The notes below the pieces were generated by a model, which worked only from the letters and a program-made list of their open reading frames with translations, was not told the origin of the DNA and ran no database searches. From the NCBI RefSeq assembly GCF_050279675.1, contig NZ_JBNNUK010000016.1:1-64000 (forward strand): a stretch of DNA of 64,000 nt. Reading direction: 5' to 3'. The stretch comes from Viridibacillus sp050279675 (lineage in GTDB: Bacteria; Bacillota; Bacilli; Bacillales_A; Planococcaceae). Of this stretch, positions 1 to 8,030 are shown piece by piece. Position 1 is the first letter of the stretch, and each line of letters opens with the position of its first letter. Position numbers and translations under genes: made by a program.

Positions 1-95
1 CGACGTTGACGTGACATAATAGCACGCTCCTTTAAGTTGGTAGTCTAAGTGTACTAGCCCTTATTTTTTATGTCCAACTTAGTGTAGCCGATTCA
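1..95 (-). mobile_element. 5' end of an IS3-family insertion sequence (partial)
   Basis: On the minus strand, an AAAGGAG ribosome site is followed by an ATG at 17-15 opening MSRQRR..., which runs off the left edge. This is the usual opening of OrfA in many Firmicute IS3-family elements. The sequence upstream, 71-95, reads TGAATCGGCTACACTAAGTT on the minus strand and resembles an IS3 terminal inverted repeat (TG end, AAGTTGGACA core). I place the element end at about 95. Only the tip is in view, so the subgroup and integrity cannot be judged. Confidence 0.55.
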
Positions 96-153
96 CAATC
101 ACCACAAGAACGCCATATGAAATCTCGAAACTTCCAAAGCTAATTTACCCTGA

Positions 154-497
154 AAATAAATTAAATCTTTTATTGGCGAAGATGAATTTTATAACACCTT
201 AGATAGAAATATCTACGAAGAGTATAATAACGCTGCATTTAGTATGCGTCAAAAAATTTCTTTTAAAGATGTGCAGGATGTTGCAATGTTATTCAATTTT
301 AAAACTCATCATAAGGGAAAAAAATGAATCTCCAAAATCAAACTGCTGTTCACCCTAAAAGACAAGTATATTTCTTGGCATCTTTTCACCAAAATGAAAC
401 AGAAGAGTTCCATAAATTCGTTGTGATAGACGCTGAAACAAAAGTCGAACTTATGGGTGGAAATAGTTATCATATATACGACAATCCTTATAAATAA
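154..497 (+). pseudogene. two small overlapping gene remnants, unknown function
   Basis: An open frame without a convincing start reads FIGEDEFYNTLDRNIYEEYN... and stops at 325-327. It overlaps by ATGA a second frame, ATG 324 to TAA 495-497 (57 residues, MNLQNQTAVHPKRQ...YDNPYK). The ATGA overlap is what a real gene pair would show. The first frame lacks a start and the second has no separate ribosome site, so I read this as the 3' remains of a small accessory or phage-type gene pair. Neither family is recognised. Confidence 0.3.
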
Positions 498-550
498 ACC
501 ACCAATTTCATTGGCGGTTTTTACTTAAATAGAAAGAAAACTACTTGATA

Positions 551-620
551 TTATTGAACTAAACTGCCCCGTCAGTAAAAATGCGACTGTTCTATTGAAC
601 AATCGTCCCCGTTAGTTAAA
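551..620. repeat. palindromic repeat, degenerate copy a
   Basis: It contains TTGAACTAAACTGCCCCGTC and then TTGAACAATCGTCCCCGTTA. These are decayed halves of the family whose best form is TTCAACTAAC-ctgcccc-GTTAGTTGAA. The central hairpin is missing in this copy. Confidence 0.6.
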
Positions 621-770
621 ACCTTTCAAATAATACTTTGTATAAGTTGTTCCTATACCAGTATACGTGTCTTTTATCCATGCTTCTTTCGCTTCTTTAG
701 AGCCATCATCAGCAAGAGCTATTAAATGTTTTTATAATCCTTCCTTTTCTGTCTTTTCTTCAAGAGCAGA
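612..770 (-). pseudogene. C-terminal gene relic with an in-frame stop
   Basis: The minus strand reads EEKTEKEGL, a TAA, then KHLIALADDGSKEAKEAW continuing to TYTKYYLKGFN and a stop at 614-612. The composition looks coding, but there is no start and there is a stop in the middle. The terminal stop lies within repeat copy a, so the repeat may have inserted into or fused with the gene tail. The family is not recognised. Confidence 0.35.
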
Positions 771-916
771 AAACCTCCTATTTCGCATTTTATCGTTTAT
801 CCCTTAAATTACGTAATATGATTATTTATTTTGCAAAAGAAAATATTGATTAGATTAATGTCACCCCTCATTTTTACCACTATACATATTATAGAGTATA
901 GAAAGGAGGGGTTTTT

Positions 917-1042
917 ATGCAATACGGTGGAGAATTTCGCGAAGAGCGACGCGAACGAAATCCATTCGCTTTAATCGTTGTACTGTTCATTCTTCTAATT
1001 ATTGTCGGTACTAGTTTCATGCATGATAGATCGCACTGTTGA
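917..1042 (+). CDS. YjcZ-like small membrane (sporulation) peptide, 41 aa
   Basis: A GAAAGGAGGGG ribosome site at 901-911 precedes ATG 917. The product is MQYGGEFREERRERNPFALI followed by VVLFILLIIVG, a charged head and one hydrophobic helix. The FALIVVLFILLIIVG core is the hallmark of the YjcZ family of tiny Bacillales proteins, many annotated as sporulation proteins. Its tail (TSFMHDRSHC) ends in Cys. A terminator follows at 1099, so it is probably a single-gene unit. The family call is good; a sporulation role is inferred from the family name. Confidence 0.8.
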   Translation: MQYGGEFREERRERNPFALIVVLFILLIIVGTSFMHDRSHC

Positions 1043-1098
1043 TAGCTATGATAGTCAATAAATAATTGTAGCTAGGCACCTCCTTCAGATTTTTTGTT

Positions 1099-1131
1099 AA
1101 GGGTCACTTTCCGCCGAGTGGCCCTTTTTAT
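1099..1131 (+). terminator. rho-independent terminator after the YjcZ-like gene
   Basis: Stem AAGGGTCAC (1099-1107) pairs with GTGGCCCTT (1118-1126), with one G-U pair, and is followed by a T tract. Confidence 0.75.
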
Positions 1132-1266
1132 AGTTTCTTTCCTCATATACATATTTAGTTCACAACTCACTTACTGCACATTTTCTTTCAGATATTCATT
1201 CAATATAATGATGAAATTTAAAAATTCCACTTTGGTATATCTGTTCAAAAAAACCTTCTACCCCTT

Positions 1267-1361
1267 CTTATTCAACTAACCTCCCCGTCAGTTGAATAAG
1301 AAAAAGCGCTGTCTAAACAGCTCAAAAATCTTCTTACTAAATCACCCCGTTAGTTGAAGAA
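1267..1361. repeat. palindromic repeat, full copy b
   Basis: It has three consecutive hairpins: CTTATTCAACT...AGTTGAATAAG (11-bp arms), a central GCGCTGTC..ACAGC-type stem, and CTTACTAAA-tcacccc-GTTAGTTGAAG. This is the complete architecture of the family. Confidence 0.8.
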
Positions 1362-1662
1362 TGAGTTGTGTATTTTTATTTTATTAATTATAGTCCTTGT
1401 GGCTTAAATGGGTTAATCCGTAGATAAATTATCATTGAGTTTAAAACCTCTTAAAAAAATCTGACTCGCCCAATCTATATAAATTATAACCTGAAGAAAA
1501 AGTAATGTAATTGGAGAACGGTTTTTGTGACCAAGCATATTCAACCTAATGAAATCAACGTGATTGCTACTAATTTACTAATTCTCTAATTGTTTATTTG
1601 AACATTTATAACTATAAAATGTAAATGTTGCTAAATAAAATATCATATTTTTACTAGCTTTA

Positions 1663-1691
1663 TTGACAATGATAATCATTCTCTTTATATT
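1663..1691 (+). promoter_or_regulatory. sigma-A promoter overlapped by a Fur box
   Basis: TTGACA (1663-1668), 17 nt, TATATT (1686-1691). The 19-mer at 1665-1683, GACAATGATAATCATTCTC, matches the classic Fur box GATAATGATAATCATTATC at 17 of 19 positions and covers the -35 and most of the spacer. This predicts repression by Fur-iron and induction on iron starvation of the PepSY gene that follows. Confidence 0.85.
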
Positions 1692-1740
1692 ATTGATTAC
1701 ATTCATAATTTCATACAACTTTTGGAAAGAAGGCATTTCA

Positions 1741-2868
1741 TTGAAAACACGTAGAATCATCGCAAAAATTCATCTATGGCTTAGTATGCTAGCAGGGGTT
1801 TTTATAGTACTGATTGGCTTAACAGGAAGTTTGCTAGTCTTTGAACCTGAACTAAACAGCATGCTGCATCCTAATTTGTATAAAGTAACTGAAGGAAAAA
1901 AAGTTACGTACGAGCAAGCCTTGCAGGTTGTATCAGAATCACATCCAAATGGTCAAATTGACCGTGTATACACTCCAAGTGAACCTAATGCTCGAGGAGT
2001 TTTCCTATTTCGCCTTAAAGAAGGAGAAGAACAACAAAACATATTTGTCGATCCAGGAACAGGATACATAAACGGAACATTAGGAGATAAAGCATTATTT
2101 AATCTAATAACGGAGTTTCACGAAAAGCTGCTGTTAAAAGATTTCAATGGTGAGAAAATCATAGGTACGATTGGATTTATTTTCTTTTTTATTACATTAT
2201 CAGGATTATATTTATGGTGGCCGGGGATTAAAAAATGGGCGCGAGGGTTTATTTTAAGACGTAATGCCAACCCCTATGTACGGCAATATGATCTACATAA
2301 AGTCGTTGGTGCAGTTTCCATTCCATTTTTATTGGTCGTTTCGTTAACAGGCGCACTTTTTGCGTATGATGAAATGATTTTTGGATGGTTCGGTGCAAAA
2401 GCAAAGGTCATGCCTCCAGAAGAGCAGCTTATCTCAAAAGCCCTTCCTAGTGGTAAGCTTCCCCTCGATGAATTGTTTAGTAAGGCTGAAAAAGCAGTAC
2501 CTCAGGGAACACTTATGCAAGTTAGAATGCCCGAAAAGGTGGAAAAAGGAACACCAGAAGGAGCAATGGAATTTCGTTTCAGCGATTCATACGATCCAGG
2601 GAATGGAAATGTAAAAGTATGGTTAGATCAGTATAGCGGAAAAGTAGTGGGCAAGCTTGATCCACATGTTAATAGTGGGCTTATGTATCAAACATGGCAC
2701 CTTCCATTACATACCGGTAGTTTTGGTGGCTTATTTACTAAAATTTTGTATGCTATCGGTGGTCTAACTCCATCTATACTGATGTTCACTGGTGTCTATA
2801 TGTGGTGGTATAAGAAAAAGAACAAGAGCAAACGGAAACAGAAAATCAACTCGAGAACCGTAGCATAA
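1741..2868 (+). CDS. PepSY-associated transmembrane protein (PiuB/COG3182-like), iron regulated
   Basis: The product is 375 aa. I start it at TTG 1741, 7 nt after GGAAAGAAGG (1724-1733). An in-frame TTG at 1663 is excluded because it is the -35 box of the promoter. There are four membrane helices (about 14-35, 142-165, 193-215 and 345-365) with two extracytoplasmic PepSY-like segments between helices. Conserved helix-edge histidines are visible (HLWLS near 11, FHEKLL near 126, DLHKVVG near 190, WHLPLHTG near 335), a pattern typical of the PepSY_TM family and possibly used for heme or metal. Family members are linked to siderophore or ferric iron use, and the Fur box supports an iron role. Exact biochemistry is unknown. 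A terminator lies about 220 nt downstream. Confidence 0.85.
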   Translation: MKTRRIIAKIHLWLSMLAGVFIVLIGLTGSLLVFEPELNSMLHPNLYKVTEGKKVTYEQALQVVSESHPNGQIDRVYTPSEPNARGVFLFRLKEGEEQQNIFVDPGTGYINGTLGDKALFNLITEFHEKLLLKDFNGEKIIGTIGFIFFFITLSGLYLWWPGIKKWARGFILRRNANPYVRQYDLHKVVGAVSIPFLLVVSLTGALFAYDEMIFGWFGAKAKVMPPEEQLISKALPSGKLPLDELFSKAEKAVPQGTLMQVRMPEKVEKGTPEGAMEFRFSDSYDPGNGNVKVWLDQYSGKVVGKLDPHVNSGLMYQTWHLPLHTGSFGGLFTKILYAIGGLTPSILMFTGVYMWWYKKKNKSKRKQKINSRTVA

Positions 2869-3091
2869 ACACACGGTGATGTGAAATCCCTTGTAATCTT
2901 ATCCCTTATATCTATGTCAGGTAAATTTCAAGAATAATTATTTACTCAAAACTTGGAGAGTTCTAAGATGTCACTTTAAAAAAACATTGATAGTTGATAC
3001 GCTTGTGAACAGTTTGATTGGATTCTTTTCACTTTAAGATCATTCTTTTTTATAGTAATATCGTTCGTACAGGTACATTTTATGAACAGGA

Positions 3092-3130
3092 AAAAGCCCT
3101 TAATGAAGGAAAAAGGGCTTTTTTTTTCTT
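3092..3130 (+). terminator. strong terminator downstream of the PepSY gene
   Basis: AAAAAGCCCTT...AAGGGCTTTTTTTTCTTTTTT: a GC-rich stem followed by a long T tract, in a stretch (2869-3627) otherwise without an intact gene. Confidence 0.85.
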
Positions 3131-3324
3131 TTTTTGTTCGTTTAAGAGTGTTTATGTAAAATAACTTTCTTTTTTTACTTTTTTAGATATAAAAGGGTTT
3201 GTTAGTTGAAGGAAAAAGTGACCCTTAGATGTAGTAATTGATTCAAGGAGTATGTAAAACAGCTAAAAAGAGGATATTAGATCCTTTCAGGTTATTTGTC
3301 TGTATCTATTTGTTCATCAGATTT

Positions 3325-3490
3325 TTGTACCAGACCCGACCCAAAAACCGACTTTCCCTTCTTCACCAATCTACAAATACTAGCCTTCTGTACCAACACC
3401 TAATTTAATGAGTAATGTAAACGTGGATCTCACTTCCCGAGTTTCGCTCTTAGCAAAAATTCCCCAACTAACAATTGTCGCTTTCTGCAA
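3325..3490 (-). pseudogene. decayed gene relic with several stops
   Basis: The minus strand frame reads ATIVSWGIFAKSETREVRST, then FTLLIKLGVGTEG, stop, YL, stop, then IGEEGKVGFWVGSGTKI and a stop. The amino acid usage is protein-like but the frame is broken at least twice and has no start. Family not recognised. It lies in the repeat-rich left zone. Confidence 0.35.
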
Positions 3491-3520
3491 ACCTTTTAAT
3501 TATGGCTATTAAATTGAAAT

Positions 3521-3618
3521 TATTCTTGAAGTATCCTGCCCCTTCAGTTGAATAGGAAAAAAAAGACATCCGAACAGCTCAATATTATTCCACTAAAGCC
3601 CGCCGGTTAGTTGAATAT
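3521..3618. repeat. palindromic repeat, full but diverged copy c
   Basis: Left hairpin around CCTGCCCCTTCAGTTGAATA, central GACATCCGAACAGCTC remnant, right hairpin CCACTAAAGCCCGCCGGTTA GTTG. It abuts the 3' end of the minus-strand DUF3953 gene. Confidence 0.7.
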
Positions 3619-3627
3619 TACGTCTAT

Positions 3628-3900
3628 TTAATTTATCATAATGCCTTCAATCGCAACGAATAAAATGAATAACGAAGTGCATAAATAAAAGATTCCCCAC
3701 AATAAATTCTGAGATCTTTTATATTCTCTTAATCCTATTATAAGTAACATTACACTCATAAACATTAACATCAATGGTTGAAAATTGTAGTTTTCGGTAA
3801 CCTTACCGAAAATACCAATTAACATAACAAGGATTGCAAAAATTATTTGAAATAACATTAAAATATCAACTTTTTTTCTTCCATTTTTTATACCTCCCAA
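3628..3900 (-). CDS. DUF3953-type small membrane protein, start region possibly frameshifted
   Basis: About 76-90 aa with two or three hydrophobic helices (FQIIFAILVMLIGIFG, QPLMLMFMSVMLLIIGL, FYLCTSLFILFVAI). It matches the pattern of DUF3953 proteins of Bacillales, which have no known function. The start is a problem. The in-frame ATG at 3900 has no upstream ribosome site; instead GGGAGG lies inside its first codons. The ATG correctly spaced from GGGAGG (MEEKK...) is out of frame by one base at an A7 tract (GGAAGAAAAAAAGTTG). The next in-frame ATG (residue 15) is far from the site. Either one base has been lost or slippage at A7 restores the frame. Confidence 0.65.
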   Translation of the reverse strand: MGGIKNGRKKVDILMLFQIIFAILVMLIGIFGKVTENYNFQPLMLMFMSVMLLIIGLREYKRSQNLLWGIFYLCTSLFILFVAIEGIMIN

Positions 3901-3932
3901 TGAAAATCTGTCATCTTCAAAAGATACCTTTT

Positions 3933-3960
3933 TTAAACTAAACTGCCAAGTAAGTTGAAG
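3933..3960. repeat. palindromic repeat, half copy d
   Basis: TTAAACTAAACTGCCAAGTA followed by AGTTGAAG: a single decayed hairpin of the family, without the central or right stem. Confidence 0.5.
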
Positions 3961-4016
3961 TAGGATTAAAATTCAAAATCTCCTTCCAATTCTTTTTAAA
4001 TATTCGTATTATCCAT

Positions 4017-4445
4017 TCATAAATCAGAAAGCTTTTCTCCTGTTAATATTTCAAATAAATCAGTAGAGTTATCCACGTTTAGTTGAACATACTGATTATC
4101 ACCTCTCACGATCTCTACTTTATCTTTATTTGGACTTATCCAAATTTCATATAACACTGCTTTCGCATCCATGTTAGGACTTTTAAATCGAAACCAAAAG
4201 TTGTAATCAGCAGGACGTTCCATATCTACTTTGGTGTTTTCCCAATCAACCTCATCTAATATATCTTTCACCTTTTGAACTTGCTTATTATCAGTAATTT
4301 CTTTAAATTCTTCATATTTATTTTCATTACCAATACGCTTTTCAACTTCTATATTTTTTCCCTCGTCTTCAATTCCATTAGAGCACCCTGTAATAACAAA
4401 TAAAATCATTGCTAATGCAACAAATAATGTCTTTGTAAATTTCAT
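4017..4445 (-). CDS. predicted lipoprotein of unknown function, 142 aa
   Basis: The signal peptide MKFTKTLFVALAMILFVITG ends in lipobox ITGC (Cys21), so the mature protein should be lipid-anchored on the outer face of the membrane. The mature part is acidic, with no motif I recognise; its tail ends FEILTGEKLSDL. GGGGAG lies 6-7 nt before ATG 4445. No operon partner: the neighbours are repeats and relics. Confidence 0.75.
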   Translation of the reverse strand: MKFTKTLFVALAMILFVITGCSNGIEDEGKNIEVEKRIGNENKYEEFKEITDNKQVQKVKDILDEVDWENTKVDMERPADYNFWFRFKSPNMDAKAVLYEIWISPNKDKVEIVRGDNQYVQLNVDNSTDLFEILTGEKLSDL

Positions 4446-4584
4446 ATGAACTCCCCTTTTTATTTAATAAGTTGAACTTCGTTATAAAAAAATCCATTTA
4501 ATGCGTCAACAGTAGCGTTAGCGGAATGAATTTAAGGAATTGATACGTGAGATGATTTTTCAACACGTGATGTAACAAATTCCT

Positions 4585-4612
4585 TCTTCAACTAACCTGC
4601 CCCCTTAGTAAA
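4585..4612. repeat. palindromic repeat, half copy e
   Basis: CTTCAACTAACCTGCCCCCT followed by TAGTAAA: the left hairpin only, with its right arm decayed. Confidence 0.55.
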
Positions 4613-4685
4613 ATATCAATATGTCTATATTTCAATAGAGTTGGCAATAATCCCTTTAATAATAACTATTTAGGAGGTAGAAATA

Positions 4686-5349
4686 ATGCTACTGTCAAAA
4701 GAATGGGAAGCATTTAAAACCATCTAGCCTTTCACATATCGCTTTATGAAATCTTTGTTTCGTTGGTCTCATGAAGAAGGCTACCTACAGATGAATCCCG
4801 CTTCCAAAATTAAAGAGCCTAAAGTGGGAAAACGAATACCAAAGTATTTATCTGAAAAGGAAATTGAACTTCTTCGTGAAGCCTGTCATTCTGCAATGGA
4901 GAAAGCGATGTTTGAGTTTATGTTCTCTACAGGGTGCCGAATTGGAGAAATTGTTTCGTTGAAAAAGAACGACATTAATTTGTCCAATCGATCTGCGATA
5001 GTAAAAGGGAGGGGTGACAAGGTGAGCGAAGTTTATATTAATATTCGAATTGAAATATGGCTTAAACGCTATATTGACAATCGAAATGGCACTGATCCAG
5101 CCATCTTCGTTACTGAAGTATATCCTTATAGAATGAGTGTCGCCCAAATGATATATAATCAAACGAATCTCAAATCGTGCCGGAATAAATAAAGAGATAC
5201 ATCCACATCAACTCAGACATAGTTACGCCACTCATTTATTAAACAATTATGCACCTATTGAAGTCATTCAAAGTCTGATGGGATATAAGAAAAGCGAAAC
5301 CACTCGGATTAATGCTCAATTAAGCGAGAAACTTAGAAAAGAGTTTTAG
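4686..5349 (+). pseudogene. tyrosine recombinase/integrase (XerC-like), inactivated
   Basis: A ribosome site GGAGG precedes ATG 4686 (MLLSKEWEAFKTI), then TAG at 4725. The same frame continues RFMKSLFRWSHEEGYLQMNP and the catalytic domain, with Arg in TGCRIGEI and the K-containing beta-hairpin. It then shifts frame near 5160-5175 into RINKEIHPHQLRHSYATHLL, where the HxxR motif HQLRH is intact. The final box reads MGYKKSETTRINAQL. The family has GH(K/S)...RIYAQL, so the nucleophile Tyr is Asn (AAT 5311-5313) and the GH His is Tyr. The N-terminal core-binding domain is mostly deleted. This gene cannot encode an active recombinase. Confidence 0.85.
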
Positions 5350-5369
5350 CAATAGTACTTTTAATTAAT

Positions 5370-5402
5370 AAAGGACAACGTCTATATGACGATGCCCTTT
5401 TT
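5370..5402 (+). terminator. hairpin terminator after the integrase relic
   Basis: AAAGGACAACGTC pairs with GACGATGCCCTTT apart from two mismatches, and ends in TTTTTA. Moderate strength. Confidence 0.5.
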
Positions 5403-5431
5403 ACTAATGCCCCCAGTACAATTCTTCACAA

Positions 5432-5460
5432 TCCTGCTAACCTGCCCTATTAAAATATAA
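5432..5460. repeat. palindromic repeat, very degenerate half copy f
   Basis: CTGCTAACCTGCCCTATTAA is recognisable only by comparison with the other copies; the stem is lost. Confidence 0.35.
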
Positions 5461-5468
5461 AACAACAC

Positions 5469-6395
5469 TTAGTTACTAATTATTTTAATAATCTTCTGTT
5501 GAGCGTCTTTGGCTTCAGGGATTGGCATAACAACAAACACATGATTCATTTTAGGATACACAAAGGTATTGATTTCAATTCCTTGTTCTATTAGTTTCTC
5601 ATCAAATTTTATTGCATCTGGATATAAACTTTCGTGTGTTCCAATAAAATGAGTAATTTTCCCAAGTCCTTTAAAGTCACCGTAAATCGGACTAATCAAT
5701 GGGTCATTTAAATTTTTATCAGCTGCCCATATCTTTGTAATTACTTCCATTCCTTCACTAGCTAACATCGGGTCCTTTTCTTCATATTCAGGTATAAGAG
5801 GATTTTCCAAACCCATATCAACACATGCAGATAATAAAATAATATCTTTCGGTTGAGGCAAATGGTTCATCTTCAAAAGATGGGCCAGACCAAGTGTTAT
5901 ATTTCCGCCAGCCGAATCTCCCATGATAGTCAATTGATTGGAACTTTCAATGGTTCCAAGAATTTCTTTATATAAGTTGAGGATTTTTGGATAAGTATCT
6001 TTATAGTTAAAATGAGGTACTTTAGGATAAATGGGAGCAATAATTTTCGCATTTAAAGATTGTGCCATTTTATCCATGAACAACCAATGTAAATTTAAAG
6101 GTTGATTCGTCCAAGCACCACCATGTATATAGAAAATAACTTTTTGTTTTAAAGACTTTTGGTCATTTAAAGCGAAAACCTGTATTCCCTCGAATGCTTC
6201 CTCCTTCACATCACTTGAAAATTCAACATCATCCCCAATAACATAGGGCTGAATATTTTCAGTTCCCCTTTGCTTAACAAACCGTTTGGTATTTTCAATA
6301 CTTGAAAAACTCTCTTTATTACTTTGGGAAATTAACCATTTTTCAAATTGAACACTTTCTTCAGAACGTTCTCCGTTAAAAATTTCTACACTCAT
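5469..6395 (-). CDS. alpha/beta hydrolase, hormone-sensitive-lipase (HSL) type esterase, 308 aa
   Basis: It carries the HSL family oxyanion motif HGGAW (91-95) and nucleophile motif GDSAGG (Ser161). The likely acid is Asp260 (ESLYPDA) and the likely base His285 (PKMNHVF), all in the expected order. There is no signal peptide, so it is probably a cytoplasmic carboxylesterase acting on short acyl esters. The natural substrate is unknown. AAAGGAG lies 7 nt before the ATG. It stands alone, with relics on both sides. Family call is firm; substrate is not predictable from sequence. Confidence 0.88.
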   Translation of the reverse strand: MSVEIFNGERSEESVQFEKWLISQSNKESFSSIENTKRFVKQRGTENIQPYVIGDDVEFSSDVKEEAFEGIQVFALNDQKSLKQKVIFYIHGGAWTNQPLNLHWLFMDKMAQSLNAKIIAPIYPKVPHFNYKDTYPKILNLYKEILGTIESSNQLTIMGDSAGGNITLGLAHLLKMNHLPQPKDIILLSACVDMGLENPLIPEYEEKDPMLASEGMEVITKIWAADKNLNDPLISPIYGDFKGLGKITHFIGTHESLYPDAIKFDEKLIEQGIEINTFVYPKMNHVFVVMPIPEAKDAQQKIIKIISN

Positions 6396-6672
6396 TTTTT
6401 CTCTCCTTTAATCATTTTTACTGTTCATCCTGTTTCATTACACGGAATGATTTATAATAGCCGTGTGTCTCTTTATCAGAAGTCTGTAACAAGTTAGATA
6501 AAAGGTCTTGAATTGAACGGAGGCTTTAAATTTTCCTTTCAATTATATTATTATATTTACAATGCCTTTTAAAGTATTACTTAGCATTTTAATAATTTCA
6601 CTAATTGCCTTTAAATGACTACAAGAAGGATTAGTGGTTACTGGTTGATAAAATTTTAGGAGGAGATTAATA

Positions 6673-6738
6673 ATGAATCCAGTCATAGGTCTGGATGTAG
6701 CAAAAGGCGAAAGTAAAGGATGTTCCGTTAACTCCTAA
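6673..6738 (+). pseudogene. N-terminal remnant of an IS110-family transposase
   Basis: After AGGAGGAG, ATG 6673 opens MNPVIGLDVAKGESKG, the start of many IS110 (DEDD) transposases (MNPVIGLDVSKGES...). The frame becomes CSVNS and a stop at 6736-6738. Only the first Asp of the DEDD site (LDVAKG) is left. The following 150 bases look unrelated, as if a deletion joined two distant points. The gene-poor stretch 6396-7187 otherwise holds repeat copy g. Confidence 0.6.
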
Positions 6739-6879
6739 ACTGTACCAACAACTGGAAGTGAGGTCAAATGCGGACACTATGAAAACGGGAAGACCTCAAG
6801 AGGTTGAAGTACTTGCAGGGGACCTGCCCACACTGTATAGCACTACAAGGTTAAGTTTGTGTATGTGTTTGCCGTGGTG

Positions 6880-7009
6880 AAACCTGCCCCTTTTGTAGAA
6901 TAAGAAAAAAGGGCTGTCTGAACAGCTCATAGATCTTCAACTAAAGCACCCATTAGTTGAAGAAGAAAAGTGAAGCTTATTCCACAATCGCGCCCGATTG
7001 TGGAACAAG
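6880..7009. repeat. palindromic repeat copy g plus a second perfect hairpin
   Basis: 6880-6964: AACCTGCCCCTTTTGTAGAA, central GGGCTGTCTGAACAGCTC (near-perfect stem), right CTTCAACTAAAGCACCCATTA GTTGAAG. 6976-7009: CTTaTTCCACAATCG-cgcc-CGATTGTGGAAcAAG with a perfect 11-bp stem. The second hairpin is a sequence variant of the same palindrome idea (arms CCACAATCG in place of CAACTAAC). Confidence 0.75.
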
Positions 7010-7187
7010 TACCCAGATGGAAATATAGACGTACCTACAATAGATAAATTATGCTATCTATATATTAGAGTGAAAACTTATCTGCTCTGGGTTCACAAAT
7101 AATTGTAATTAAACCAATTATAGAAAACATCTTTTCTTCGTGGTTTTTGAGAAGTTGTGCTATATTCAAAGTGTCAGGAGTGAGTTG

Positions 7188-7607
7188 ATGAAAAAGTTTT
7201 TAACAATTACCGCAATAATTCTTGTTTTACTCGGAGCAGCTGGCTATGCTGTGTGGCATTTTGGGACAAATATCGCTTCCGAAAAAATAATCGAAAAAGT
7301 GGAATCTACTTTAGATGACGAAAATCTAAAAGAAGTAAAATCCTATATCGAGAACGATTCGAAGGTTCAAGAAATTGTAAGCGAGGCAGCAACTACAAAT
7401 CCGGATACTCTTCCCTTCCAAACTAAGGAAGAAGCGACACGTGTTTTAATAAAAAAAGTGGGCGTTAATCGTTTACTTGATATTCAGGAACAAGTGCAAA
7501 ACGGTTCAATTAGTAAGGATGAAGTATTATCCGAAATTGAAGGTAAACTGTCTGAAGATGAAATTTCTGCTTTAAAATATGTTTTATATAAGGAATTGAA
7601 TAAATAA
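7188..7607 (+). CDS. membrane-anchored protein of unknown function, 139 aa
   Basis: I start it at ATG 7188, 7 nt after CAGGAG, rather than at an earlier in-frame start at 7140 that has no ribosome site. MKKFLTITAIILVLLGAAGY forms one N-terminal helix (anchor or uncleaved signal), followed by an acidic helical domain with LPFQTKEEATRVLIKKVG and LSEDEISALKYVLYKELNK. Similar single-helix proteins are common in Bacillales as hypotheticals. No catalytic motif is visible; probably extracytoplasmic. Terminator at 7780. Confidence 0.7.
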   Translation: MKKFLTITAIILVLLGAAGYAVWHFGTNIASEKIIEKVESTLDDENLKEVKSYIENDSKVQEIVSEAATTNPDTLPFQTKEEATRVLIKKVGVNRLLDIQEQVQNGSISKDEVLSEIEGKLSEDEISALKYVLYKELNK

Positions 7608-7779
7608 AACTAGCCAATTAAAAGTTTATATAAAAAAAGCAAAGAGGCTGAGATTCACATACGGATATTCAACACAGCTATTTTTTATTTACTTACACTA
7701 ACTCCAACCACGCGACAGCCTCACAATGTGTCGAGTGGATGTGGCAACACATTGGTGCTGGTGGGTTTAATTATTAAAG

Positions 7780-7817
7780 CTCGATTCCAATTTAGTGGAA
7801 TCGAGTCCTTTTTTTCT
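7780..7817 (+). terminator. rho-independent terminator
   Basis: Perfect stem CTCGATTCCA (7780-7789) / TGGAATCGAG (7796-7805), followed by TCCTTTTTTTC. It lies 170 nt after the 139-aa gene. The stretch between them (about 7690-7770) is richer in GC than its surroundings and unassigned. Confidence 0.85.
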
Positions 7818-7839
7818 TATCATTCTTCTACTGTTGCTT

Positions 7840-7978
7840 ATTAAACTAAAGCGCCCGATTGTTGAATACAAGTTACACAATACTCTTCAACTAACCTGTC
7901 CCGTTAGTTCAATAATAAAAAAGAGCTGCCTAGGCAACTCAATGATCTTCAAGTAAAGCACCCTGTTAGTTGAAGAAG
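7840..7978. repeat. palindromic repeat, half copy plus full copy h
   Basis: 7840-7868 is a single hairpin remnant (AAACTAAAGCGCCCGATTGT TG). 7885-7978 is a full three-hairpin copy: CTTCAACTAACCTGTCCCGT TAGTT, GAGCTGCCTAGGCAACTC, then CTTCAAGTAAAGCACCCTGT TAGTTGAAG. Confidence 0.8.
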
Positions 7979-8030
7979 AGTGTATCTTACGCTATATTTT
8001 CATATTGCTTACACATATCAGTTGCATTGG

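Noticed and set aside
1094..1279. 61-codon hydrophobic frame MLRVTFRRVALFIVSF...
   Set aside because: It starts within the terminator stem after the YjcZ-like gene, has no ribosome site, and runs into repeat copy b.
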